A program made the position numbers and the translations under genes. From Natronococcus occultus SP4 (GTDB taxonomy: Archaea > Halobacteriota > Halobacteria > Halobacteriales > Natrialbaceae), in assembly GCF_000328685.1 (NCBI RefSeq), contig NC_019976.1:62001-126000 (forward strand): a DNA stretch of 64,000 bases, in the 5' to 3' direction. Of this stretch, positions 55,801-64,000 are shown piece by piece. The stretch's first letter is position 1. Each line of letters opens with the position of its first letter. The notes below the pieces were generated by a model. The model was not told the DNA's origin and did no database searches. It worked only from the letters and a program-made list of their open reading frames with translations.

Positions 55801-56369
55801 CCGACGCCCAGGAGGAGGGCCTCGAAGACGGCGACTACGTCTGGGTCGACGCCGACCCCGCCGACAGGCCGTACCGCGGGTGGGACGAGGACGACGACGA
55901 TTACCAGGTGGCACGGGCCATGATGCGCGTGCGCTACCAGCCGGCGCTGCCCACGGGGATCGTCAAGAGCTGGATGAACCTCAACGAGGCCACTCACGGC
56001 AGCGTCGAAGGGCACGAGGAGCGCGAGGACGGTGAGGCGCGCAACGAGGAGACGGACTACGTCTCGCTGTACCGGTACGGCGGTCACCAGAGCGCGACCC
56101 GGACGTGGTTCCGGCCAACGCTGCTGACCGACGATATGGCACGGAAGAACTACGGCGGGCAGAACATCGAGACCGGCTACGCCGGGGACATCCACTGCGC
56201 CAACGGTGCTCCGAAGGAAGCGTTCGTCAGGGTCGAGCACGCCGAGGACGGCGGCCTGGAGGGCGAAGGACTCTGGCGGGTCGCCGAGATGGGGCTGCGA
56301 CCCGGCTACGAGGACGACGCGATGGAGCAGTACCTGGACGGCGACTTTATCGACACCGGAGGTGAGTGA
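52819..56369 (+). pseudogene. Type II DMSO-reductase-family molybdoenzyme catalytic subunit, single frameshift
   Basis: The first frame (52819-53223) has a Tat signal (PSRRSVLKAGAVAAS) and the start of the Fe-S domain: Cys82, His88 and Cys90 in LTCTPNDTHNCYLEA. At about 53171-53176 one base is missing; the next frame continues with SSRWDPRVCQKGLAMIERFY and runs to 56369. One added base restores about 1183 residues. Asp154 of the second segment, in WHTDLPPG, is the Mo-ligand position of type II enzymes (Asp222 of NarG). GVFTDYAATATKCDEVITVR and the C-terminal pterin domain follow. Substrate could be DMSO/TMAO, nitrate, chlorate or selenate; the HTH-10 neighbour favours a DmsA-like enzyme. Confidence 0.8.
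56358..56365 (+). promoter_or_regulatory. Strong Shine-Dalgarno for the Fe-S subunit
   Basis: GGAGGTGA lies 6 nt before the ATG at 56372 and overlaps the end of the catalytic-subunit gene. It decides that start over a GTG at 56366. Confidence 0.7.
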
Positions 56370-56371
56370 TC

Positions 56372-57580
<1,209 letters not shown>

Positions 57581-57582
57581 TC

Positions 57583-58470
57583 ATGAGCGAGTTTACCATT
57601 CTCGGCGGCCCGCCGAGCGAACGATCGAACCGCACGGACGACCACGATGCGGAGCCGGAACCGACCCGGGAGCTGCCTCCGGGCGACCCCGAGACGGCGA
57701 CCGCCCGCGGGCAGCTGTACTCGCTTCTCGCGCTCGGGTTCGCGCGTCCCGACGACGAGTTCCGGCACGTCCTCGACGGCGGGGAGTACACCGCGGGGCT
57801 CGTCGACGCCGCGGCGGGAATCGACGGCGCCGTCGCTGACGCGGCGACGGCCGTCGAACCCCCGACGGACACCGATCAGGTCACCCGGCAGTGGGCGTCG
57901 CTGTTCGGCGTCGAGGAGGGACAATCGGTCTCGCCGTACGAACTGACCTACCTCCCGGGGCCGTTACTGACCTCCGTTCGCCAGCTCGCCGACATCAGGG
58001 GGTTTTACGACGCCTTCGGGCTCGATGTTGGCGAGGCGATGCCGTACCGCGCCGACCACGTCTGTTACCTGACGGAGTTTCTCGGCCACTGCTGTCTCCG
58101 GGAGGCACGGCTGCGGCGGCGCGGCGACGACGAGGGGGTCGCGACCGTCGTCGACGCCCGCGGTTCGTTCCTCGAGGACCATCTCGGGCGGTGGTTCTGG
58201 CGGTTCGCGGACGAGGTGAGCGCGCGCGACGACGGGTTCTACGCCGCGCTGGCCGACCTGCTCGCGGCGCTCGTCGAGGACGAACTCGAGACCCTCTCGC
58301 TGGAGCCGGAGTGGGTCCCCGACGATCCCGAGGTGACGGAGTGGAACGAGGACGTCTTCGGCGACGCGGGACGGGACTGTGGTGGCTGCGGCGCCGACGC
58401 TGCGGGACTCGACGAGCCGACCCCGGGGTCGCAGCCGAACGCATCAAGCGGTGACGCGTCGCTCGAGTAG
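57583..58470 (+). CDS. TorD/DmsD-family molybdoenzyme chaperone
   Basis: 295 residues. After a 40-residue acidic head, TARGQLYSLLALGFARPDDE starts the all-helical TorD fold. SPYELTYLPGPLLTSVRQLA, YRADHVCYLTEFLGHCCLRE and LGRWFWRFADEVS are the chaperone motifs. The C-terminal tail has a C-x2-C pair (CGGCGAD) and is disordered. It would bind the Tat signal and insert cofactor into the catalytic subunit. No membrane-anchor or haem subunit gene follows, unlike dmsC in the Halobacterium dms operon. Confidence 0.88.
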   Translation: MSEFTILGGPPSERSNRTDDHDAEPEPTRELPPGDPETATARGQLYSLLALGFARPDDEFRHVLDGGEYTAGLVDAAAGIDGAVADAATAVEPPTDTDQVTRQWASLFGVEEGQSVSPYELTYLPGPLLTSVRQLADIRGFYDAFGLDVGEAMPYRADHVCYLTEFLGHCCLREARLRRRGDDEGVATVVDARGSFLEDHLGRWFWRFADEVSARDDGFYAALADLLAALVEDELETLSLEPEWVPDDPEVTEWNEDVFGDAGRDCGGCGADAAGLDEPTPGSQPNASSGDASLE

Positions 58471-58597
58471 CGACGGCCCCCTCGGGCACGAATATCGGGA
58501 GCGCTGATCCGCCAACAACGCCGCCATCGGAGGACGTTCCCCATCGTACTGTGGTTTCGAAAATATGCGTTCCGTTACCATAGATACGTCCGAAAGC

Positions 58598-58750
58598 ATG
58601 GGCTCCGACAGAACCCGGTACGAGTTCGAGTGTTCACACTGCAGCGAGCAGACCGTGGTCGACGCGCCGGTCCAGGACCAGCTGCTCGGAAGGGGCTGTA
58701 TCTTCTGTGGACGGGACGTCTCGGAACGGGACTTCGTCCGCGAGCAGTGA
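58598..58750 (+). CDS. Small double-C-x2-C zinc-finger protein
   Basis: 50 residues from the ATG at 58598 (MGSDRTRYEFECSHCSEQ). Two knuckles, FECSHCSEQTVV and RGCIFCGRDV, match the haloarchaeal small zinc-finger pattern. A TATA-like AAAATATG at about 58560-58567 suits this start better than an upstream in-frame ATG at 58565. Small proteins of this type often act in regulation; the target is unknown. Confidence 0.75.
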   Translation: MGSDRTRYEFECSHCSEQTVVDAPVQDQLLGRGCIFCGRDVSERDFVREQ

Positions 58751-58778
58751 CCTCCGTCGTGATCGGACGGATCCTGAC

Positions 58779-59003
58779 TCAGCTCGCGAACCGTCCGCCC
58801 ACGAGGTAGAGATAGCCGAGCGCACCGGCCAGCGAGAGCGCGACTCCGACGGTTCGGACGGTTCCGCACTGGCCGACGACGCCCACTCCCTGAACCGCCA
58901 CGCCGTCGACCAGGAGGGCGAGGAGGAATGCGACGAGCGCGAGCCCCCCAACCAGGAGAAATCGCTGTGTCCAGTTTCAAAGTCCGTCAGCAGTTCCCGC
59001 CAT
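58779..59003 (-). pseudogene. Small two-helix membrane protein with an in-frame stop
   Basis: From ATG 59003 the frame reads MAGTADGL, then TGA (58977-58979), then continues in the same frame as NWTQRFLLVGGLALVAFLLA, GVGVVGQCGTVRTVGVALSL and GYLYLVGGRFAS. The body is a plausible two-helix membrane protein with no start codon after the stop. A single TGG-to-TGA change would explain it. Stop-codon recoding is not expected in haloarchaea. Confidence 0.6.
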
Positions 59004-59118
59004 CTCGTTGTCGGTCGATTTCGGGGCTCGCTCAAGAAGCTTCGCCGGAACATCTCCGAGTTCTCGCACGGCTGGAACGCGGGCTACGTTCTTGGGTGGT
59101 CCCGCCCACCCGTCGCGG

Positions 59119-59427
59119 ATGACCAGCGCCCACGACCACGCCGACGAGAACGCCGAACCCGTTGCCGACGACGTCCACGAGAACTCCTGGTCCGCAAACC
59201 TCGAGCTCCCCGAACACGCCGACGATCGCGACCTGCTCGTCGAGGAGGCGATCACGGCTGTCGAACGGACGGCCTCCGGCTACCACGTCAATCTCGTCAC
59301 CCACGAGGCCCACGGCCATCCGTCCGACTCCCTCTATGACGAACTCGAGGCCGCCTTCGAGGACGTCGAGTACGAGCACGTCGACCAGTGTGGCTGTGGC
59401 GGCCACGTGGTCCGCGTGCAGGTGTAG
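59119..59427 (+). CDS. CGCGG-family candidate radical-SAM-modified peptide
   Basis: 102 residues from ATG at 59119. A His/Asp-rich leader (HDHADENAEPVADDVHENSW) precedes a folded middle (DRDLLVEEAITAVERTASGY, YDELEAAFEDVEYEHV). Near the end comes the invariant CGCGGHVV, Cys91 and Cys93. Haloarchaeal proteins with this terminus are catalogued as CGCGG-family putative radical-SAM-modified RiPPs. No radical SAM gene is in the window. It sits between the molybdoenzyme operon and NO reductase, so a link to anaerobic nitrogen metabolism is possible. Confidence 0.8.
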   Translation: MTSAHDHADENAEPVADDVHENSWSANLELPEHADDRDLLVEEAITAVERTASGYHVNLVTHEAHGHPSDSLYDELEAAFEDVEYEHVDQCGCGGHVVRVQV

Positions 59428-59567
59428 TCGGGACCGCGAACAGCGAGTCGATCCGTGGCGCCGACCGCCGGCTCGGTCGCTCGGACGTCCTCGTTTGCGT
59501 CGAGACCGCGTCGGTCGCGCTCACGAACTGTGGGTGCGACCGTGCCGAAAAACGGAGCCGGAAAGGA

Positions 59568-62500
59568 TTAGCCGGTTGCGCGGTGCTCGCGCCGCGCGGC
59601 GAGGAGGTGTCTGACCGCGCCGACGGTGAAGGCCAGGGCGCCGAGGATCATTGGCGTGTCGCCGAGGGTTCGGGCCCACAGCAGCGTCTGGACGCGATCC
59701 TGCTCGTAGAACTCGAGGCTACGAGCCGCGGCGTAGCCGTCCTGGTAGGAGGTCTGGAGCTGCAGGAAGCCAAGCGGCAGCAGCGACGCGAGGGTCATCA
59801 CCGCCAGCCCGACGTTCGTCAGCCAGAACGCGCCACGGAACCAGCCGGGCTCCCACGCCGCCTCAGGGGTGACGACACGGAGGACGTAGGTGCCCAGTCC
59901 GAGCGCGAGCAGACCGAACGCGCCGAAGGTGGCCGCGTGGCCGTGGGCGACGGTCAGGTAGGTGCCGTGCTCGTAGTAGTTGATCACCGGGAGGTTGATG
60001 AAGAACCCGAGCACACCGCCGCCGACGAAGTTCCAGACGCTCGAGCCGATGATAAAGAGCAGCGGCAGGGTGTAGGGGAACGACTCGCCCTGGGCTTTCA
60101 GCGCGCTGTACTCGCCGAAGCTCTGGTAGAGGATAAAGAGTAGCGGGACGAACTCGAGCGTCGAGAACGTCGTCCCGATCGGCACCCAGATGTCGGGGAG
60201 GCCGACCCACCAGTAGTGGTGGGAGACGCCGACGATCCCCGCCCCCATGATCGCGAACACCTCGAAGAGGATCGCCTTCTCGGCGTCGCCCTTCTCGAGA
60301 AGTTCCATCGAGACCAGCGCGACCGAGACGACGGCCGTGACGAAGAACTCGAAGACGCCCTCGACCCACATGTGGACGACCCACCACCGCCAGAACTCCG
60401 TGACGGCGATGTTGGTCTCGGGCGTGTAGAGCATGCTCGCGGCGAACATCAGCGCAATCGAGCCGCCCGCGTAGGTCATGAAGTGACCGAGCCCGGTCGG
60501 GGGTTCGTCCATCCGGCGGACGCTTCGCAACACGAGCCCCGTCCAGCTGACGAAGCCGACGAGCAACAGCACCTTCCAGATCCGGCCGACCTCGAGGTAC
60601 TCCAGTCCCTCGGAGCCGAGCCACCACCAGAGCTCGCTCTCGTCGGGCGAGGCGAACGCTCCCTGCGAGCTGAGCCAGACGCCCGCGAACGCGCCGACGG
60701 TCGTCGCGACGAGGACGGCCAGCAGCCCGGTCGCGGCCGCGGACTGCAGGGGCGGATCGCTGTCGGTGAACAACCCGGGGAGGAAGAGCCCACCCGCGAG
60801 CCACAGTGCGGTGATCCAGAGGATCGCGAGGTTGATGTGCCAGGCGCGACCGACCGAGAACGGCAGCACGGAGACGATGTCGATCCCCAGCGCGTCGCCG
60901 ATCCCGTAGAACCCGGTGCGCTCGACGTAGTAGTGGGCCAGCAACGCGCCGACCAGCGTCTGGGCGACGAACAGCGCGCCGGCGACGGGGACGTACCACG
61001 CCGCGGCGTACTGGGTCGGCGTGATCGACACCGAGTCCGGCGAGGGGATGTCGACGACCTCGGTCGCCGGCTCGGCGAACTCGAAGGCGTGGTAGGCCCA
61101 GGCGCCCGCGCCGCCGCCGGCGATGAGCAGCACGAGGCTGATCGTGCTCCAGACGAGGACCTGCCCGGTCGGCTGGTTGCCGGTGCCCGGGACGTACGGC
61201 CAGTCGTTCGTGTAGGAGTGATCGGAGCCGGGGCGGTCGGTGTGGGCCATCCACGCCGTCCAGCACGCGAAGTCGGCGATTCGTTCGGCCTCGTCGGCCG
61301 AGTTGACGAACTCCTCCGGGACGCCCCGGTCGGGGTCGCCCTCGTAGTAGCGCTCGACATACTCCTCGCGGATGCGACGGTGGGCGTAGGCCTCCGCCGC
61401 CGAGTAGCGGGCGAACGGCCCCTCGGGCGCGTCGGTGTCGAACTCCCGCTCGGCCTGCTCGGCGACGCCCGCCCGTTCGTCGTCCTTGAGCTCCTCGAAG
61501 GAGTCGGCGCCCCGCTCGTGAGCGTAGTACTCGCGGACGTACTCGGCCTTCAGCTCCAGGGCGTCCGCGGTCAGATCGACCCCGAAATAGGAGCCGTTGC
61601 CCAGGATCGAGCCGTGGTTCATCAGGCCGTTGGCCTGGAACGCCTTCTTCCCCAGCCGGATCTGATCGGCCGTGACGATCGGCTCGCCGTCGGGGTCGCG
61701 GATCTCCTCGGGGATCGGCGGCGCCTTCTCCCGGGAGAGCCACGCCCCGATGCTCATTGCGACGAGATTGGCGACGAACAGCGCAACCAACGCCTTCGCT
61801 CCTGTCGACCGCGAGCGAAGCGACGCGAGGTCGATACTGCCGGCGTCGGCGGTCGTCAGCGAACTCGAGAACAGCTCGAGGAGTCGCCACCCGAGGACGC
61901 CGTCGCCGAACCCGTCGCCGCTCGTTCCCACCGAGGCCAGCATCGGCAGCAGCTGGGCCAGCGTCTGCCCGTCTCCGAGATCGTCAGACAGCAGCGTCGT
62001 CGCCGCCAGCGCCGCCGCGGTCGCCACCGACACGGAGCCCGCGGTTGCGTCCGGGTCGACGCCGTCGAAACCCGACGTGAGACTCGGCTGCGGCGAGACA
62101 GCGGGCTCGGCACCCGCGTCCCGTCGTTCGGCCGTCTGCTCCGATTCCGCCCGTGGGTTCTCGACCTCGGCCGGAAACGCCCCGAGCGCCGCCTCGATCG
62201 CCTGGGCGACCTCGACGGTGTCTCGCTCCAGGACGTCCTCGAGGACGTGACCGGACGACCGATCCGTCTCGAGATCCAGTGCCGCGCAGAACGTCCCGTA
62301 GGCGTCCTCGGACGCGTCGGCGACGGCAGCTTCGGGGTCGGTCTGCTCCGCTCCCGAGTTCGACGCCGACGCGGACGGCTCCGCGTCGGCGAGGCGCTCG
62401 AGCAGCTCCTCGGGGTCGAGGTCGGCCTCGGGCGCGACCCGATCGCGGATCGCCGCCAGCGTCTCGTCGTCGAGCCGCGTCGCGTCGAGTCGGTACCGAC

Positions 62501-62834
62501 GCAGGAACGCCTCGAGCGCCCGATCGAGAGTCGCGTCGCGGTCCGTCTCCGCCCGTTCACGGAGCTCCTCTGCGGAGCGACCGACGACGCGGCTGCACGC
62601 CTCGTCGGCGACGCGCTCGAGGACGCAGTCGCGAAGCCCCTCGCTGGAATCGGAGCGACCGTGAAGTTCGTCAGCACCCCGGTCGACGGCGGCCGCGGCC
62701 TGCTCTCCGGCGGCTCGCCGAACCTGCGCCGAGGCGGCGGCGACGGCGTCCGTTCCGTCCTCGAGGCGATCGGCCACCGACTCCAGTCGATCGATCCCTC
62801 TCGTCCCGCTCAGTAGCGCGTTCGCGAGTTCCAT
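59568..62834 (-). CDS. norZ: Quinol-dependent nitric-oxide reductase with 340-residue N-terminal extension
   Basis: 1088 residues; qNORs are about 760. The catalytic part begins at about 345 (GAKALVALFVANLVAMSIGA). GKKAFQANGLMNHGSILGNG marks the extracytoplasmic cytochrome-c-like loop. WRWWVVHMWVEGVFEFF, VGVSHHYWWVGLPDIWVPIG, EYSALKAQGESF and VAHGHAATFGAFG give the haem b/FeB histidines and glutamates. It reduces NO to N2O. Residues 1-340 are soluble, Ala/Asp/Glu-rich and largely helical, and match nothing I recognise. There is no ATG or GTG start just before the catalytic part. A TATA box is at 62879-62887. Confidence 0.9.
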   Translation of the reverse strand: MELANALLSGTRGIDRLESVADRLEDGTDAVAAASAQVRRAAGEQAAAAVDRGADELHGRSDSSEGLRDCVLERVADEACSRVVGRSAEELRERAETDRDATLDRALEAFLRRYRLDATRLDDETLAAIRDRVAPEADLDPEELLERLADAEPSASASNSGAEQTDPEAAVADASEDAYGTFCAALDLETDRSSGHVLEDVLERDTVEVAQAIEAALGAFPAEVENPRAESEQTAERRDAGAEPAVSPQPSLTSGFDGVDPDATAGSVSVATAAALAATTLLSDDLGDGQTLAQLLPMLASVGTSGDGFGDGVLGWRLLELFSSSLTTADAGSIDLASLRSRSTGAKALVALFVANLVAMSIGAWLSREKAPPIPEEIRDPDGEPIVTADQIRLGKKAFQANGLMNHGSILGNGSYFGVDLTADALELKAEYVREYYAHERGADSFEELKDDERAGVAEQAEREFDTDAPEGPFARYSAAEAYAHRRIREEYVERYYEGDPDRGVPEEFVNSADEAERIADFACWTAWMAHTDRPGSDHSYTNDWPYVPGTGNQPTGQVLVWSTISLVLLIAGGGAGAWAYHAFEFAEPATEVVDIPSPDSVSITPTQYAAAWYVPVAGALFVAQTLVGALLAHYYVERTGFYGIGDALGIDIVSVLPFSVGRAWHINLAILWITALWLAGGLFLPGLFTDSDPPLQSAAATGLLAVLVATTVGAFAGVWLSSQGAFASPDESELWWWLGSEGLEYLEVGRIWKVLLLVGFVSWTGLVLRSVRRMDEPPTGLGHFMTYAGGSIALMFAASMLYTPETNIAVTEFWRWWVVHMWVEGVFEFFVTAVVSVALVSMELLEKGDAEKAILFEVFAIMGAGIVGVSHHYWWVGLPDIWVPIGTTFSTLEFVPLLFILYQSFGEYSALKAQGESFPYTLPLLFIIGSSVWNFVGGGVLGFFINLPVINYYEHGTYLTVAHGHAATFGAFGLLALGLGTYVLRVVTPEAAWEPGWFRGAFWLTNVGLAVMTLASLLPLGFLQLQTSYQDGYAAARSLEFYEQDRVQTLLWARTLGDTPMILGALAFTVGAVRHLLAARREHRATG

Positions 62835-62878
62835 GTGTTATGTGACCATCCGTCAGCGTTGTCGTGTTCGAGCCAGTT

Positions 62879-62887
62879 GTATATTTG
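62879..62887 (-). promoter_or_regulatory. TATA box of norZ
   Basis: On the minus strand AAATATACA lies 45-53 nt before the norZ start, which supports translation from the long N-terminal form. Confidence 0.55.
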
Positions 62888-63022
62888 TGCGGCTGTCACT
62901 CGCTGATCTCGGTCGAAAGCGACCCGTCAGGATCCGGATTCGCGCTCGGACGGATCGCTATCGGAGTGTCGGGCGCGCCCGACGGATCGGGGACGTACCC
63001 GGGAATCGGACAGTATCCCGTG

Positions 63023-63733
63023 TCAGCAGCTCTCGAGCGCCTGCTCGGCCTTCGGAAAGAGAACGTTGTTCTCCTTGTGGACGTGTCGGTGCATATCCTC
63101 CTCGAGAAGCTGCAAGCGATCGAGCGCGTTCCGGTAGCTCGTGCAGGCGTCCGACGGGACGGCATACTCGTCGCTCAGGGTCCGTATCTCCTCGAGGCGG
63201 GCGGCCGCGGCGTCGTGTTCCGACTCGAGGTGGTCGATCGCCTCGCGGATCCGCGCTTCCTCCGTGGCGGTCAGTGGCGCGCCGTCCTCGAGGTTCCGGA
63301 TTTCGGGGAAGACGTTCTCCTCCTCGTCGGCGATGTGGTGGGTGACCTCCTCCTGAAGCTCGAGAAACGTCGCCTCGATCGACTCGAGTTCGGGGTGGGT
63401 GTCGCCGTGGACGCGGGCAACCTTCCGGACGATCCGCTCGAGGGAAGGGAGTTCGGCGCGCAGGTAGTCGTGGTGCGTTTCGACGACGTCGTCGATGAGC
63501 TCCGTGATCGACGCCTCTGCCGGTGCGACGTCGTCGGTCGAGTCCGTCGTTGCCAGTCGTTCGAGGACGGCCTCGACCTCGAGGCCGTTCTCATCGCAAG
63601 CCCGTCGCAGCGAGGTGTCGCCGCCACAGCAGTAGTCGATGCCGAGCGATTCGAAGACGGCCGCGAACTCCGGGTAGTCGCCGACGAGCCGTCCGAGCGA
63701 GGCTTCGGGGTCGATCGTTGTAGTCGTGGTCAT
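63023..63733 (-). CDS. RIC (ScdA/YtfE) iron-sulfur repair di-iron protein
   Basis: 236 residues from ATG at 63733. The DUF542 head carries GIDYCCGGDTSL (Cys35-Cys36). The hemerythrin-like part has VETHHDYLRAELP, HHIADEEENVFPE, LESEHDAAAARLEE and DMHRHVHKENNVLFP, giving the di-iron His/Glu ligands. RIC proteins repair Fe-S clusters damaged by NO or oxidants. The gene lies 188 nt upstream of norZ on the same strand, fitting a joint nitrosative-stress role, although norZ seems to have its own promoter. Confidence 0.92.
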   Translation of the reverse strand: MTTTTTIDPEASLGRLVGDYPEFAAVFESLGIDYCCGGDTSLRRACDENGLEVEAVLERLATTDSTDDVAPAEASITELIDDVVETHHDYLRAELPSLERIVRKVARVHGDTHPELESIEATFLELQEEVTHHIADEEENVFPEIRNLEDGAPLTATEEARIREAIDHLESEHDAAAARLEEIRTLSDEYAVPSDACTSYRNALDRLQLLEEDMHRHVHKENNVLFPKAEQALESC

Positions 63734-63933
63734 AGTGATGGGATCCGTTCGTCCGCGCTGTACGTGGAACGTCCGTCCGTTCGTCGAAGCCGTTTCTCCC
63801 GAATACGTTCGCCCGGGTTGTGATCGAATCATCGGCCTCGAACCTCGTTCGACCGGTATCGTTCTTTGGGTCGAATCCCAGCGACTGAGGCTGATCAACC
63901 CTTATTATGCCGATCGCCGACGTACGGTCGTGT

Positions 63934-64000
63934 ATGACCGAACGCATCCTCCTTCCGTACGATGGCTCGGAACCGTCCGAACAGGCACTCGAGTACGCCC
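63934..64000 (+). CDS. Universal stress protein, N-terminus only (window edge)
   Basis: The frame MTERILLPYDGSEPSEQALE is the first strand and DGS motif of a Usp domain; the rest lies outside. A TTATTATG element at 63902-63909 is 25-32 nt before the ATG, the spacing of a leaderless transcript. Confidence 0.85.
   Translation, partial: MTERILLPYDGSEPSEQALEYA

Noticed and set aside
58977..58979. Selenocysteine or readthrough at the in-frame TGA
   Set aside because: Haloarchaea are not known to use selenocysteine and no recoding element is evident; a nonsense mutation is simpler.
60216..62816. 866-residue open frame opposite norZ
   Set aside because: Arg/Asp/Gly/Gln-rich antisense shadow with no domain; the minus strand has all NO-reductase motifs.
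63868..63895. GGTCGAATCCC resembling a tRNA T-loop
   Set aside because: No acceptor stem, D-loop or anticodon arm can be built around it on either strand. No tRNA or rRNA gene is seen in the window.

Overview
The window is a high-G+C haloarchaeal chromosome segment. Deduced proteins are strongly acidic, starts are often leaderless behind TTTATA-like boxes, and there are many haloarchaea-typical families: Bat-type HTH-10 regulators, HalOD1, a hyperacidic-insert ferredoxin, Tat-exported lipoproteins and many universal stress proteins (Usp). Codon habits (frequent CTCGAG) fit the Natrialbales (Haloterrigena/Natrinema-like), but that is an inference. The organism looks like a facultative denitrifier/anaerobic respirer.

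Layout. 1-0.56 kb: end-truncated SBP56-type selenium-binding protein. 1.26-5.28 kb: biotin operon bioB-bioU-bioF-bioD, with a BioU-like suicide enzyme in place of BioA. 5.4-14.2 kb: a lower-G+C island. It holds a 39-residue leader ORF, a PLD-nuclease/SF2-helicase protein and an overlapping Eco57I-type DNA methyltransferase, plus a convergent unknown gene. A broken HxlR gene lies on one side and a possible TnpB-type scar on the other. 14.3-18.5 kb: Tat-exported hydrolase, small zinc protein, HalOD1, HTH-10 regulator and a ferritin-like protein. 18.7-19.7 kb: a chromate-transporter pseudogene with the same scar motif, then an MFS transporter. 21.1-27.7 kb: complete nosZ-(B)-D-F-Y-L operon for N2O reduction. 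27.9-31.6 kb: a double-rhodanese/siroheme sulfite (or nitrite) reductase fusion with an F420H2-dehydrogenase-like partner.

32-41 kb is a patchwork of small regulators, three PNPOx-like flavin-binding proteins, Dph6 and YjbQ. Between them lie remnants of PEBP, Usp, hydrolase, DUF389 and CNNM/CorC genes. 41-50 kb is a stress/ion cluster: three single Usp proteins, a Usp-Usp-ferredoxin fusion, a K+ channel with RCK domains, a ferric-reductase-like membrane protein and a P-type cation ATPase. 50-58.5 kb holds an anaerobic-respiration unit: a NarO/DmsR-type regulator divergent from an Mrp ATPase, then a type II DMSO-reductase-family catalytic subunit (frameshifted here), its Fe-S subunit and a TorD-like chaperone. 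58.6-64 kb: small zinc finger, a membrane gene with an in-frame stop, a CGCGG-type candidate RiPP, a quinol NO reductase with an unusual 340-residue N-terminal extension, a RIC/ScdA Fe-S repair protein and the start of another usp.

Together the nos, nor, ric and molybdoenzyme genes describe oxygen-limited respiration with nitrosative-stress repair. The Usp, channel and ATPase genes describe stress and ion homeostasis. The most unusual items are the two-gene restriction-like island, the rhodanese-reductase/F420 pair, the Usp-Usp-ferredoxin fusion and the extended NorZ.
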